Source of the DNA: Paractinoplanes tereljensis
GTDB lineage: Bacteria; Actinomycetota; Actinomycetes; Mycobacteriales; Micromonosporaceae
DNA: 64,000 nt
Assembly: GCF_016862435.1 (NCBI RefSeq)
Contig: NZ_BOMY01000002.1
Location: 186,001-250,000 of the forward strand
Direction of reading: 5' to 3'
Both the position numbers and the translations under genes were made by a program. Position 1 is the stretch's first letter, and each line of letters opens with the position of its first letter. Shown piece after piece: positions 8,613 through 18,154 of the stretch. The notes under the pieces were generated by a model that worked only from the letters and a program-made list of their open reading frames with translations, was not told the origin of the DNA and did not search any database.

Positions 8613-9164
8613 TCACGACCTGGTGTTCAGGAAGCCGAGCACGACCGCTGTCCACCAGGCCAGCTGGGAGATCGCGGTGGCGGCGACCGCCCGGACGACC
8701 AGCCGGACCGGCAGATCGGGCCGGCCGGACAATTCCGGCAGGAGCCGGGCGGCGTACACCCCGTTGATCCCGACGACCAGCACGGCAACGGCCTTGGGCA
8801 CGGCCGGCGGGCCGAGGAACAGTCCGGTGGTGAGCAGCCCGGCGAAGCCCAGCCAGGTCGGCACGTGCGCGCCCCGGGCGGTACGCAACACGTCGGCCAG
8901 CGGCCGGCGACCGGTCAGCCACAACAGCCCGAACCAGTCGACAAGCAGCACCGCCCCGAACCCGACCACCACCGACACCAGGTGCCCGAACAGCGCGATC
9001 CCGTGCACCAGCTCGGACGGCGCCGAGCGGGGCGCGGCCAGCATCACCACGATCCAGCACAGGACGACGACCGCACCTCGCCACGCAGGTGCGACGGGAC
9101 GCCGGTGCCGTCCGGCTTCGCTGACCACGCATAGGGAGACGGACCAACGGTCGCCGGAAAACAC
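8613..9164 (-). CDS. Integral membrane protein, unknown
   Basis: Up to 183 aa from GTG 9164; the true start could be later because the first 25 residues are not hydrophobic or distinctive. Four or five transmembrane segments are visible: VVVLCWIVVMLAAP, LVSVVVGFGAVLLVDWFGL, LGFAGLLTTGLFLG, AVAVLVVGINGVYAA and a last SQLAWWTAVVLGFL. I do not recognise a named family. It is encoded downstream of another leftward membrane-protein gene, with 142 nt between them. Confidence 0.65.
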   Translation of the reverse strand: MFSGDRWSVSLCVVSEAGRHRRPVAPAWRGAVVVLCWIVVMLAAPRSAPSELVHGIALFGHLVSVVVGFGAVLLVDWFGLLWLTGRRPLADVLRTARGAHVPTWLGFAGLLTTGLFLGPPAVPKAVAVLVVGINGVYAARLLPELSGRPDLPVRLVVRAVAATAISQLAWWTAVVLGFLNTRS

Positions 9165-9306
9165 AAACCGCTAGTCGATCTTCACTGCGATCCGGCGACG
9201 ACCGCCGGCTGCCCTCCACGACGCGCGGCCACCCTCCAGGAAGATGACCCGGTCGGCGTGGCGGACGCTCCCGTTCGCCCGCCGGACATCGCTCCGCCGG
9301 GACAAC

Positions 9307-9810
9307 TCATGGCCCCGGACCAGGTGAGGAGCGTCGCACAAGACGGCCCCATGGCTTGTAGACGGACAGCACGGTGGCCAGGGTCAGTGCGGTGAGCGAG
9401 ACGATCGGCGGCATGAACAGGCTGGTAGCGCCGATGCTTGCCGGCATTCCGGCGGCGACCGCCTCGCCGTAGGTGGTCACCACCGGCATCGACGGCCGCA
9501 ACGCGAGCAGGATCAGGGTGCACAGGCCGACGTTGAGGACGATCTTGACGACCACCCAGCGGTAGCGGAACAGCCGCCACTTCGTGCCGAGACCGAGCAC
9601 CACCCCGGTGACCAGGCAGATCAGCCCGGACGTCAGCATCGGCCACCACACGAACGTGCCGAGCGCCTGGTAGGCCAGCCCGCGCCGGCTCGCGCTGTCA
9701 CCCAGCATGCCGGCCGCGACCAGCACCGCCACCAGGACGTCGATGCCGATCCAGGCACTCGCCGACATGATGTGCAGCACCAGCCAGAGCCGTCGGGTCT
9801 TCACTTTCAT
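9307..9810 (-). CDS. DUF2269-like integral membrane protein
   Basis: 167 aa from ATG 9810. Four transmembrane helices; the first has LVLHIMSASAWIGIDVLVA, the His/Trp-containing helix seen in DUF2269 and related CopD-like membrane proteins, followed by WWPMLTSGLICLVTGVVLGL and VKIVLNVGLCTLILLAL. The conserved His in helix 1 suggests haem or metal contact, by analogy only. It starts divergently from the NarL-type kinase. Confidence 0.65.
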   Translation of the reverse strand: MKVKTRRLWLVLHIMSASAWIGIDVLVAVLVAAGMLGDSASRRGLAYQALGTFVWWPMLTSGLICLVTGVVLGLGTKWRLFRYRWVVVKIVLNVGLCTLILLALRPSMPVVTTYGEAVAAGMPASIGATSLFMPPIVSLTALTLATVLSVYKPWGRLVRRSSPGPGP

Positions 9811-9906
9811 GGCCTCAGCCTGGCGCCCGGGCGGCCGCGGATCGTCGGCCCGCGAGCGGCTTCGGCTCTACGCTCGGCGACGTATGCGGGATACGCCCGA
9901 GCGGGG

Positions 9907-11016
9907 ATGCGCCGGGCCGCCCGGATGCGGGACCGTGTCGGCATGCGTCCTCGGGAGGCGGCGGTGCCCGCCGCGCTGATCATCGTGGGTCTGGCCACGC
10001 TGCCGCTGATCAACCATGCCTCCACGGTGGACCGGCCGGTCGACGGTCTGGCCGCCGTGCTGGTCGTCGCGACCGGCTCGGCGCCGGCGTTGCGCCGCCG
10101 ATGGCCGGCGCTCGCGCTGCTCGCAACGGCCGCCGGCGCCTCCGCATACCTGCTCATGAGATATCCGTACGGGCCGATTCTGCTCCCGGTGGCCGTCTGC
10201 TCGTACGCCGTAGCGCGCGGCCGCCACCCGCGACGGGCGGCCGTCTGGGCGGCTCCGGCATTGGTCCTGCTGCTCGGGCACGTCCTGGTCGACGGCGGGC
10301 CGGGCATCGACGGGCTGATCCCCGGCATTGCCTGGGTGACCGTGCCGTTCACGCTCGGCCTGGCCCGCCGATTGGTGGTCGAGGCGCAGCAGCGGGAGCG
10401 GGCCGAGACCGAGCGGCGCATCGTCGACGCCGAGCGGCTGCGCCTGGCCCAGGAGGTGCACGACGTGGTCGGGCACGGCCTCGCGGCGATCCAGATGCAG
10501 GCCGACATCGCGCTGCACCTGCGGGAGGCCCGGCCGGCGATGGCCCACGAGGCGCTGGCCGCGATCAGCGCGGCCAGCGCCGAAGCCCTCGACGAACTGC
10601 GCGTCACGCTGGCCGCGATCACTCCGAGTGACCGGGCGCCGGCCGCCGGCCTGGCTCGGGTGGCCGACCTCTGCGCCCGGGTCCGCACCGCCGGGGTCGC
10701 CGTCGACCTCGACGTGGAGGGCCACCCGCACCCGCTGCCGGCCGCCGCCGACCTGGCCGCCTACCGGGTCGTGCAGGAGGCGCTCACCAACGTCGTGAAG
10801 CATTCGCCGCATCCCCGGGCCCGGGTGGCGATCCATCACCGCCCGCGCGGCGTCGACCTGCGGATCACCAACCAGACCTGGGACACCGCCCACGCCGACG
10901 GCTTCGGCATCACCGGCATGCGCCGCCGGGTCGAGCACCTGGGCGGCTGTTTCGCGGCCGGCCCCGCGCCCGGCGTGTTCACCGTGACCGCGACCATCCC
11001 CCGGGACCTGCCGTGA
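9907..11016 (+). CDS. NarL-type sensor histidine kinase
   Basis: About 369 aa from ATG 9907; ATGs at 9925 and 9943 are equally possible. The frame upstream overlaps the divergent gene and is excluded. Four to five N-terminal membrane helices (residues 20-150), then HisKA_3 with LRLAQEVHDVVGHGL (phospho-acceptor His185), then a short HATPase_c containing YRVVQEALTNVVKH and GFGITGMRRRVEHLGG. The stop overlaps the GTG of the response regulator, so the pair is translationally coupled. The signal is unknown. Confidence 0.9.
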   Translation: MRRAARMRDRVGMRPREAAVPAALIIVGLATLPLINHASTVDRPVDGLAAVLVVATGSAPALRRRWPALALLATAAGASAYLLMRYPYGPILLPVAVCSYAVARGRHPRRAAVWAAPALVLLLGHVLVDGGPGIDGLIPGIAWVTVPFTLGLARRLVVEAQQRERAETERRIVDAERLRLAQEVHDVVGHGLAAIQMQADIALHLREARPAMAHEALAAISAASAEALDELRVTLAAITPSDRAPAAGLARVADLCARVRTAGVAVDLDVEGHPHPLPAAADLAAYRVVQEALTNVVKHSPHPRARVAIHHRPRGVDLRITNQTWDTAHADGFGITGMRRRVEHLGGCFAAGPAPGVFTVTATIPRDLP

Positions 11017-11663
11017 TCACCGTGCTGCTCGCCGACGACCAGGAACTCGTGCGCCTAGGGCTGTGCGCGCTCTTCGACAACGAGGACGGTTTCACGGTCG
11101 CCGCCCAGGCCGCCGACGGGCTGGCCGCCGTGGAACAGGCCCGCCGCACCCGCCCCGACGTCGTGCTGATGGACATCCGGATGCCCGGCATCGACGGCCT
11201 GGAGGCGACCCGCCGGATCGTCACCGACCCCGACCTGTCCGGCACCCGGGTCATCGTGCTGACCACGTTCGAACGGGACGAGTACGTGTTCGACGCGCTC
11301 CGGATGGGCGCCAGCGGCTTCCTGCTGAAGAACACCAAGCCCGCGCTGCTGCTGGAGGCGGTCCGCACGGTCGTCGACGGCGGCGCGCTGCTGGCCCCCT
11401 CGGTGACCAAGACCCTGATCCGCGAGTTCACCGGCCTGGCACCCCGGCCGAACAGGCCGCACCCGCACCTGGCCCGGCTCACCGACCGCGAGCGGGAGAT
11501 CGTCACCCTGGTGGCCCGCGGCCTCAGCAACCACGAGATCGCCGCCCAGTTGGTGGTGAGCCCGGCGACCGCCCGCACCCACGTGAGCCGCTCGATGATC
11601 AAGCTGGGCGCGCGGGATCGTGCACAGCTGGTCGTCTTCGCCTACCAGTCCGGCCTCGCCTGA
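11013..11663 (+). CDS. NarL/LuxR family response regulator
   Basis: 216 aa. Receiver domain with acidic pair ADDQ, phospho-acceptor Asp54 in VVLMDIRMPG, Thr in VIVLTTFE and Lys in FLLKNTKP. The C-terminal LuxR helix-turn-helix reads LTDREREIVTLVARGLSNHEIA. The GTG start lies inside the kinase stop (GTGA). It is the cognate regulator of the upstream kinase; such pairs usually control a small nearby regulon, but no target is evident here. Confidence 0.93.
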   Translation: MITVLLADDQELVRLGLCALFDNEDGFTVAAQAADGLAAVEQARRTRPDVVLMDIRMPGIDGLEATRRIVTDPDLSGTRVIVLTTFERDEYVFDALRMGASGFLLKNTKPALLLEAVRTVVDGGALLAPSVTKTLIREFTGLAPRPNRPHPHLARLTDREREIVTLVARGLSNHEIAAQLVVSPATARTHVSRSMIKLGARDRAQLVVFAYQSGLA

Positions 11664-11703
11664 CCTCGGGATGGCGTAATCTCCGGGGAGAAGAGACCCT
11701 TTC

Positions 11704-12093
11704 GTGGCGGATCGAGGGATTATGCCCCAACCTACGATTCTCGTGGTTGATGACGATGCCGACATCCTGGAAACCACCGTGTACGCCATGCGCAAGCGTG
11801 GCTTCGACGTGTACGGCGCCAGCAGCGGCCCAGCCGCCGTAGAAATTTGCCAGCAGCACCCAGGCGAGATCGACGCCTTGGTGGCCGACCTGTCGCTGCC
11901 CGGCGAAAGCACCCGCTTCGCCCAGACCATCGCCGGCTCGTTCCCCAACATCAAAATCGTCTACGCCACCGGAATCCCCCGGCACATAGCGCTGTCCACC
12001 GGTTTGGTCCCAGCCGACGCCCCCTACCTGCAAAAACCGGTAGACGCCGACCTACTGGCCAACGTTCTCCGCGGCCAGGTCGCCTCAACCTAG
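11704..12093 (+). CDS. Single-domain response regulator
   Basis: 129 aa from GTG 11704, or 123 aa from ATG 11722, which has GAGGGA just upstream. It is a bare receiver: VVDDDADILETT acidic pocket, DALVADLSLPGE with the phospho-acceptor Asp, IVYATGIP and a conserved Lys in YLQKPVDADLL. There is no output domain, so it may act by protein contact or in a phosphorelay. It follows the NarL pair by 40 nt but is a different receiver subtype. Confidence 0.88.
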   Translation: MADRGIMPQPTILVVDDDADILETTVYAMRKRGFDVYGASSGPAAVEICQQHPGEIDALVADLSLPGESTRFAQTIAGSFPNIKIVYATGIPRHIALSTGLVPADAPYLQKPVDADLLANVLRGQVAST

Positions 12094-12541
12094 CCGTCCC
12101 GGCCGGACCGCGGGAGTGAGGCGAGGCCCAGGCGGTGCCTGGCACCGGCCGCGAGGCGGCCGCCGGCCGGTGCAGCCTTCTCATGATCGGCAGGACAGGC
12201 TCAGGTCCTCGTTCCGGCTCGCTCTCGCGTGGTCAGCGAGGGCCGCCCTCGCCGCGGCGGCCCGCCGCGGCAGCCCGGGAACGCTGATCAAGCTCATGGA
12301 CGAGGCGACCCGGCCCCGCGCAAGGCCGGCCCCGCGCAAATCCGGCGCCGCGCAAGGCCGGCGCCGCGCAAGGCCGGCGCCGCGCAAGGCCGGAGTGTGA
12401 CGCTACGAGAGACCCGGCGGCGGTCGGGCGTCAACCGCCGGGCCCGCCCGGCGGGGGCGCGCGGAGGGTGCGTCTCGCGCAGAGAAACTGAGTGGCACGG
12501 GACCGGTCGATCGGCGTACGGAAAAAGGAAGCGTAAGAAAA
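12094..12541. other. Gene-free interval with GC-rich repeats
   Basis: No frame here has recognisable protein features. The interval holds the 16-bp tandem array at 12312-12391 and ends at the parC terminator. Confidence 0.55.
12312..12391. repeat. Five tandem copies of a 16-bp GC-rich unit
   Basis: Units read GGCsCCGCGCAAGGCC. Copies 3-5 are identical, copy 1 differs at one base and copy 2 at three. Each unit is partly self-complementary (GGCC ends), so the array can fold into hairpins. It lies in a gene-free interval between convergent transcripts. There is no spacer structure, so it is not a CRISPR. Confidence 0.8.
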
Positions 12542-12567
12542 CAACCCCGCCGCAAGCGACGGGGTTG
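12542..12567 (-). terminator. Intrinsic terminator of the parE-parC transcript
   Basis: CAACCCCG (12542-12549) pairs with CGGGGTTG (12560-12567). An inner CGC/GCG extends the helix past one mismatch. It lies 21 nt beyond the parC stop. On the transcribed (minus) strand the downstream sequence is TTTTCTTACGC, giving a U-rich tail. Confidence 0.8.
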
Positions 12568-12588
12568 CCCTGGAGTCCGACGGAAGAA

Positions 12589-15111
12589 TCAGCCTCGTTC
12601 GATCAGGTGGCCTACGATTTGTGGGCCCATGATCACCGCTGTGCCTGAGCCGTCGCGGCGGGTGTCGGGGTCGGGGAGTTCGACCGGGTCGCCGGTGCTG
12701 CTGGCGCCGACCGGGCGTGGGCCGACCCAGGCCACCGCCAGCCTGGTTTCGCCCTTCAGGAAGCGCTGCACCCGGACGCCGCCGGTGGCGCGGCCCTTGG
12801 CCGGATATTGCGCGAAGGGGGTCACCTTCACCTGGGTGCCGGTGGAGGTCACCACCATCGGCTCGCCGTGGGCGGCGTCGGCGGTCACCACGACGTTGAA
12901 GGTGAGCACCTCGGACTCGGCGGTCAGGCTGATGCCGGCCATGCCGCCGCCCTTGAGGCCCTGCGGGCGGACCAGTTTGGCCGGGAAGCGCAGCATCGAC
13001 GCGTCGGAGGTGACGAACGCCAGGGTCTCGTTGCCGTCGGTGAGCCAGGTGGCCTGCAGGACCTCGTCGCCGTCCTTGAGGGTGATCACCTCGAACTCGT
13101 CGGAACGGACCGGCCATTCGGGTGCGCACACCTTGACCACGCCGTGCCTCGTGCCCATCGCCAGGCCGGGGCCCTTGTCGTCGGTCAGCGGGGCCAGGCC
13201 GACGACCTTCTCGCCCTTTTCCAGCGGGACCAGCTCAGCCGCGGACATGCCGCCGCGCACCGACACCGTGCCGGACTGTTCGGGCAGCACCGGCAGCGGC
13301 AGCACGTCGGTCTTGAACGCCCGGCCGCGGTTGGTGATCAGCAGGATGCGGCCGCGGGCGGTCGAGTGGATCACCGCGCGGACCGCGTCGTGCTTGACCC
13401 GTCCGGAGCGGCGGCGGGCCTCGGTGGCCTCCTCGCTCTCGGCCGCGGTGCGGGCGATCAGGCCGGTCGCCGACAGGATCACCTGGCACGGGTCGTCGGC
13501 GACCTCGAGCGGGCCGGCCGGGACCGACGCCGCGAGGACCTCCTTGAGGTCGCCGTCGATCAGCGTGGTGCGCCGGGGCGCGCCGAACTCAGTGGCCACC
13601 TCGGCCAGCTCGTCGGAGACGACCTGCTTGAGGACGTCCTCGTTGTCGAGGATGCGGGACAGCTCGGCGATCTCGGCGCGCAGCCGCTCCTGCTCGGTCT
13701 CCAGCTCGATGCGGTCGAAGCGGGTGAGCCGGCGCAGCGGGGTGTCCAGGATGTACGTCGCCTGGATGTCGGAGAGCGAGAACTCGCTCATCAGGGACGC
13801 CTTGGCGGCCGACGCGTCGTCGCTGCCCCGGATGATGGCGACCACCCGGTCGATGTCGATCAGGGCGATCAGCAGGCCGTCGACCAGATGCAGGCGGTCC
13901 TCGCGCTTGGTGCGGCGGAACAGGGTGCGCCGGGTGACCACGTCGTAGCGGTGGTTGACGAAGACCTCGAGCAGCGGCTTGAGGCCCAGCGTCTGCGGCT
14001 GGCCGTCGAGCAGCACCAGGTTGTTGATGCCGAACGAGCTCTCCAACGGGGTCAGCCGGTAGAGGTCGGCCAGCAGGGCCTGCGGGTTGACGCCGACCTT
14101 GCACTCGATGACCAGCCGAGTGCCGTGCTCGCGGTCGGTGAGGTCCTTGACGTCGGCGATGCCGGCCAGCCGGGCGGCCTGGCGCTGGCCGCGGCGCGGA
14201 CCCGAGGTGATCAGCTTGCCCTTCACCTCGTCGGTGATCGCTTCGATGATCTTCTCGGTGCCGATGCCGTAGGGCAGCTCGGTGACCGTGATGGCCTGCC
14301 GGCCGCGCCCGCCCTCGAGCAGGCCGGTCTGCGCGCGGGCCCGCATCCGGACCACGCCCCGGCCGGTCTCGTAGGCGCGGCGGACCTCGTCGAGGCCGAG
14401 CAGCTGGCCGCCGGTGGGCAGGTCGGGGCCGGGCACGAAGCGCATCAGCTCGTCGAGCGACGCGTCGGGGCTGGTGATCAGGTGCCGGGCGGCCGCCACG
14501 ACCTCGCCGAGGTTGTGCGGGATCATGTTGGTGGCCATCCCGACCGCGATGCCCGACGTGCCGTTGACCAGCAGGTTGGGGAACGCGGCCGGCAGCACCC
14601 GGGGCTCGACGTCGGAGCCGTCGTAGGTGGACTTGAAGTCGACAGTGCCCTCGCCCAGCTCGCCGACCAGCAGCATCGCCTCGCGCGACATCCGGGCTTC
14701 GGTATAACGCGCCGCGGCCGGGCCGTCGTCGGGCGAGCCGAAGTTGCCGTGGCCATCGATCAGCGGGGCGTTGAGCGAGAAGTCCTGGGCGAGCCGGACC
14801 AGGGCGTCGTAGATCGCGACGTCGCCGTGCGGGTGGTACTTACCCATCACGTCGCCGACCACCCGGGCGGACTTCACGTAGCCCCGGTCGGGGCGGTGGC
14901 CCTGCTCGGACATCGACCACAGGATGCGGCGGTGCACCGGCTTGAGGCCGTCCCGCGCGTCCGGCAGGGCGCGCGAGTGGATCACCGAGTACGCGTACTC
15001 CAAGTACGAGTCTTCGACCTCGGTGGTCAGAGGGTTGTCGATGACGTGCGCGCCGGCCTGGTCGAAGGCGGACAGGTCGACGCGGTTGTCGGTGTTCTTG
15101 CGGCGTGCCAT
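12589..15111 (-). CDS. parC: DNA topoisomerase IV subunit A
   Basis: 840 aa from ATG 15111. N-terminal winged helix and tower domains with [44 protein letters not shown] and the DNA-cleaving Tyr136 in [10 protein letters not shown]. It covers the full length including the beta-pinwheel C-terminal domain. I find no QRRGGKG GyrA box, which distinguishes gyrase; only a degenerate [11 protein letters not shown] stretch occurs in the pinwheel. With a ParE-type partner upstream this is the decatenating topoisomerase IV, as in Streptomyces, rather than gyrase. A 16-nt gap separates it from parE, so they form one operon. Confidence 0.88.
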   Translation of the reverse strand: MARRKNTDNRVDLSAFDQAGAHVIDNPLTTEVEDSYLEYAYSVIHSRALPDARDGLKPVHRRILWSMSEQGHRPDRGYVKSARVVGDVMGKYHPHGDVAIYDALVRLAQDFSLNAPLIDGHGNFGSPDDGPAAARYTEARMSREAMLLVGELGEGTVDFKSTYDGSDVEPRVLPAAFPNLLVNGTSGIAVGMATNMIPHNLGEVVAAARHLITSPDASLDELMRFVPGPDLPTGGQLLGLDEVRRAYETGRGVVRMRARAQTGLLEGGRGRQAITVTELPYGIGTEKIIEAITDEVKGKLITSGPRRGQRQAARLAGIADVKDLTDREHGTRLVIECKVGVNPQALLADLYRLTPLESSFGINNLVLLDGQPQTLGLKPLLEVFVNHRYDVVTRRTLFRRTKREDRLHLVDGLLIALIDIDRVVAIIRGSDDASAAKASLMSEFSLSDIQATYILDTPLRRLTRFDRIELETEQERLRAEIAELSRILDNEDVLKQVVSDELAEVATEFGAPRRTTLIDGDLKEVLAASVPAGPLEVADDPCQVILSATGLIARTAAESEEATEARRRSGRVKHDAVRAVIHSTARGRILLITNRGRAFKTDVLPLPVLPEQSGTVSVRGGMSAAELVPLEKGEKVVGLAPLTDDKGPGLAMGTRHGVVKVCAPEWPVRSDEFEVITLKDGDEVLQATWLTDGNETLAFVTSDASMLRFPAKLVRPQGLKGGGMAGISLTAESEVLTFNVVVTADAAHGEPMVVTSTGTQVKVTPFAQYPAKGRATGGVRVQRFLKGETRLAVAWVGPRPVGASSTGDPVELPDPDTRRDGSGTAVIMGPQIVGHLIERG

Positions 15112-15127
15112 GAAGCAGCGACCTCTC

Positions 15128-17179
15128 TCAGGCGTCGATCGTCTCCTGATCGATGCGGCCCGCCGCCTCGATCAGCCAGTTCTTCCGGGGTTCGACCCGC
15201 TCGCCCATCAGCAGCTCGAGGGTTTCCTCGGCTCGCTCGACATCGAGCAGCGTGATGCGCCGGACCGTGCGGGTCGCCGGGTTCATCGTGGTGTCCCACA
15301 GCTCGTCGGCGTCCATCTCACCGAGACCCTTGAACCGGGGCACCGGTCGCTGCACGGATTTTCCGGACTTCTCCAGCCGCGCGACAGTGGTCTCCATCTC
15401 CTGCTGCGTGTAGGTGAAGATGGTCTCCGAGCTGCGGCCCTTGGTGACGACCTTGTGCAGCGGCGGCATCGCGGCGAACAGCCGGCCCTCCTCGATCACC
15501 GGTCGCATGTACTTCGCGAACAGGGTGATCAGCAGCGTGCGGATGTGCGAGCCGTCGACGTCGGCGTCCGCCATGATCATGACGCGGCCGTAGCGCATCG
15601 ACGCGATCTCGAACGTGCGCCCCGAACCGGCCCCGAGCACCTGCACGATCGCCGAGCACTCGGCGTTGTCGAGCACCTGCTGCAGGGACGCCTTCTGGAC
15701 ATTGAGGATCTTGCCGCGGATCGGCAGCAGCGCCTGGTATTCCGAGCTGCGGGCCATCCGGGCGGTGCCGAGGGCGCTGTCACCCTCGACGATGTAGAGC
15801 TCGGAGCGGGCGATGCCGGTGGCCCGGCAGTCGACCAGCTTGGGCGGCATCGACGCGCCCTCGAGGGCGGTCTTGCGGCGGGCCGCGTCCTTCTGCTGTT
15901 TCTGGGTCAGCCGGACCCGGGCCGCGTCCACGACCTTCTGCAGGACGGTGCGGGCCTCGGCCTTCGTCTTGCGGCCGTCGACCCACTCCTTGATGTACGC
16001 CTCGATCAGGCTCTGCACCACCCGGGTCACCCCGGCCGTGGACAACTCGTCCTTGGTCTGCGAGGTGAACTGCGGCTCGGGGACGCGCACGTGGATGACC
16101 GCGGTCATGCCCTCGAGCAGATCGTCGAGGACCGGCGGGTCCTCCTTGGGGCGCAATAAACCTCGGGTGTTGCGGATCGCCTCGGTCATCGCCCGGACCA
16201 GAGCCCGCTCGAAACCCTTACGGTGCGTGCCGCCGTGCGCATTACGGATCGTGTTGGTGAAGCACTCCACGGTGCGCTCGTAGCCGGTGCCCCAGCGGAA
16301 CGCGACCTCGATCTCGGCGCGTCGCTCGACGTTGGACTGCATCACACCGTTGGCGTCGGCGGCGTTTTCCTTGTAGGTGCCCTCGCCGTTCACCATCAGG
16401 ATGCCGGAGACCGGCTTGTCGCCGGCGTGGGTGAGGAACTCCACCATGTCGGTCAGACCGTGCGGGTAGTGGAAGGTCTCGGTGGTGACCTCCTCGGCGT
16501 TCAGGTCGCGCAGCGTGTAGACCACGCCGGGGACCAGGAAAGCCGTGTTGCGCAGCTTGGCCCGCACCGAGTCGGCGTCGAGCCGCGCGCCGGTCTCGAA
16601 GTAACGAGCGTCATACCAATAGCGGATCGAGGTGCCGGTCGGCTCGCCGCGCTTCATCTTGCGCACGACCCGCAGGCCGGACTCTGGGGTGAAGCGGGCG
16701 GTCGGCCCCGGGCCGTCGAAGACGCCGGGCTGGCCGCGGTGGAAGGACAGCTCGTGGACCTTGCCGTCGCGCTTGACCGTCACGTCGAAACGCAGCGAGA
16801 GCGCGTTGACCGCGGACGCGCCGACGCCGTGCAGGCCGCCGGAGGTCTTGTAGCCGGAGCCGCCGAACTTGCCGCCGGCGTGCAGCCGGGTCAGCACCAG
16901 CTCGACGCCGTTGAGGCCGGACTTGGCGTTGATGTCGGTCGGGATGCCCCGGCCGTCGTCGTCGACCTGGACCGAACCGTCGGCGTGCAGGATCACGGCC
17001 ACATTGGTGGCGTGGCCCGCGACACCCTCGTCGGTGCAGTTGTCGATGATCTCGTTGGCCAGGTGGTTGACGCCGCGGCTGTCGGTCGAGCCGATGTACA
17101 TGCCCGGGCGCTTGCGGACAGCATCAAGCCCTTCGAGGTGCGTGAGGTCGTCAGCCCCGTACAGGATTTCCGCGGTCAC
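15128..17179 (-). CDS. parE: DNA topoisomerase IV subunit B
   Basis: 683 aa from GTG 17179. GHKL ATPase: RKRPGMYIGST, Asn in NEIIDNCTDEG, DDGRGIPTD and the ATP lid GLHGVGASAVNALS. Transducer domain follows, then Toprim with EGDSALGTARMARSSEYQ, LPIRGKILNVQKAS and DADVDGSHIRTLL. The EGDSALGTA form (not the GyrB EGDSAGGSA) and the missing GyrB insert favour ParE. It supplies the ATPase of topoisomerase IV and is upstream of parC. The promoter region contains a perfect 18-bp palindrome at 17271-17288. Confidence 0.9.
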   Translation of the reverse strand: MTAEILYGADDLTHLEGLDAVRKRPGMYIGSTDSRGVNHLANEIIDNCTDEGVAGHATNVAVILHADGSVQVDDDGRGIPTDINAKSGLNGVELVLTRLHAGGKFGGSGYKTSGGLHGVGASAVNALSLRFDVTVKRDGKVHELSFHRGQPGVFDGPGPTARFTPESGLRVVRKMKRGEPTGTSIRYWYDARYFETGARLDADSVRAKLRNTAFLVPGVVYTLRDLNAEEVTTETFHYPHGLTDMVEFLTHAGDKPVSGILMVNGEGTYKENAADANGVMQSNVERRAEIEVAFRWGTGYERTVECFTNTIRNAHGGTHRKGFERALVRAMTEAIRNTRGLLRPKEDPPVLDDLLEGMTAVIHVRVPEPQFTSQTKDELSTAGVTRVVQSLIEAYIKEWVDGRKTKAEARTVLQKVVDAARVRLTQKQQKDAARRKTALEGASMPPKLVDCRATGIARSELYIVEGDSALGTARMARSSEYQALLPIRGKILNVQKASLQQVLDNAECSAIVQVLGAGSGRTFEIASMRYGRVMIMADADVDGSHIRTLLITLFAKYMRPVIEEGRLFAAMPPLHKVVTKGRSSETIFTYTQQEMETTVARLEKSGKSVQRPVPRFKGLGEMDADELWDTTMNPATRTVRRITLLDVERAEETLELLMGERVEPRKNWLIEAAGRIDQETIDA

Positions 17180-17270
17180 GAGGTGGCACTCCCGATCGGC
17201 CCTAGGTGGTCAATTCGCGGCGAGCCTACCGGGAGCCTCCGACAATCTCCGTTCAACACCGCCTGAGCCA

Positions 17271-17288
17271 CTCTCACGATCGTGAGAG
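17271..17288. promoter_or_regulatory. 18-bp perfect palindrome upstream of parE
   Basis: CTCTCACGATCGTGAGAG is a perfect palindrome about 90 bp upstream of the parE start and 60 bp past the cyclase stop. There is no loop and no T-run, which makes a protein-binding site more likely than a terminator. The cognate factor is unknown. Confidence 0.55.
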
Positions 17289-17347
17289 AACACACGGCGG
17301 AGGTGGGCGCCGATGCCCTGGTCGGCGCCCACCCGTGCGGACGCCGG

Positions 17348-17977
17348 TTACTCGGCGCCCACCCCGCAGAGCTGCCCCACGCCGGCCGGGACCCGCTGCG
17401 GCTGCAACGCACGCCACAGATCAAGCGGGTACGGCTTGCCGGCCACCCGGACCGGCGGCAGCTCCTGATAAGCGATCAACTCATCGGTGACCGCCTGGGT
17501 CGACGCGCACACCACGACGGTGTCGTGCGGCGCGTAGGCCTGCAGTCGCGCGGCCGTACTGACCACGCTTCCGCTGATCATGTTGTGCCCGAAATCCCGG
17601 GCGGCCGCGACATCGACGATCACGTCGCCGGTCGCGAGACCCACCCGAGTACGTACGGCGAACCTGCCGGCCAGGAGTTGCCCCCTCAACGCCTCCTGGA
17701 CCGACAGGCCCACCCGGACCGCCGAAGCGGCCGCTTCCGGCCCGAATCCCCCCGATCCGGTGCCGAAGACTGCCATCACCGCATCCCCGACGTACTTCTC
17801 GATAACTCCGCCCCCCGCGCGGACCACCTCACACACGGTCGCGAAGTAGTCACGTTGCAATGCGCGAACCACCGCACAGTCCAGGTCGTCGACCAGCGAG
17901 GTGAACCCCACGATGTCGATGAAGAGGACGGTCACGGTCTGACGCCGCTCCTGCTCCGCCATAGCGATTGCGGTCAT
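17348..17977 (-). CDS. Class III nucleotide cyclase homology domain protein, probably degenerate
   Basis: 209 aa, ATG 17977 (or 17962). A single cyclase homology domain without membrane segments. Metal-binding aspartates are present in VLFIDIVGFTSL and in EKYVGDAVMAVFG, with the purine-contacting Lys. In the second catalytic motif, where active enzymes have D-x-VNxAxRL, this protein reads SGSVVSTAARLQ. The transition-state Arg remains, but the Asn is Ser and the preceding substrate Asp is Ser. It is therefore a weak or non-cyclase, perhaps a nucleotide sensor (inference). It diverges from an AAA/LuxR regulator; in mycobacteria such domains are fused in one chain. Confidence 0.8.
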   Translation of the reverse strand: MTAIAMAEQERRQTVTVLFIDIVGFTSLVDDLDCAVVRALQRDYFATVCEVVRAGGGVIEKYVGDAVMAVFGTGSGGFGPEAAASAVRVGLSVQEALRGQLLAGRFAVRTRVGLATGDVIVDVAAARDFGHNMISGSVVSTAARLQAYAPHDTVVVCASTQAVTDELIAYQELPPVRVAGKPYPLDLWRALQPQRVPAGVGQLCGVGAE

Positions 17978-18154
17978 GTCTCACGCTCCCCCAATTCCTT
18001 GCTTGCCCCGGGGAGAAACGGTGCCAGCCGCCGTCCACTTCTGGATCGTCAGAACGACGTATCTCTGACAGAGTGGCTCCCCGTCATTTTTGTGACGCAG
18101 AACAGACCGAACCGACGACAACGTGCTAGGTCGATTCGCACTAGGCTGCCCTCC

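Noticed and set aside
12312..12391. CRISPR array
   Set aside because: Units are directly adjacent without spacers and no cas genes are present.
12808..15255. Plus-strand frame of about 815 codons across parC
   Set aside because: Antisense shadow of parC with no domain signature; parC has every catalytic motif.
12589..17179. Assignment as gyrA/gyrB
   Set aside because: No GyrA box in the A subunit and an EGDSALGTA Toprim motif in the B subunit favour topoisomerase IV.
17282..18154. N-terminal extension of the AAA/LuxR regulator
   Set aside because: The extension is antisense to the cyclase gene and carries no domain; ATG 18155 gives a normal length and start.
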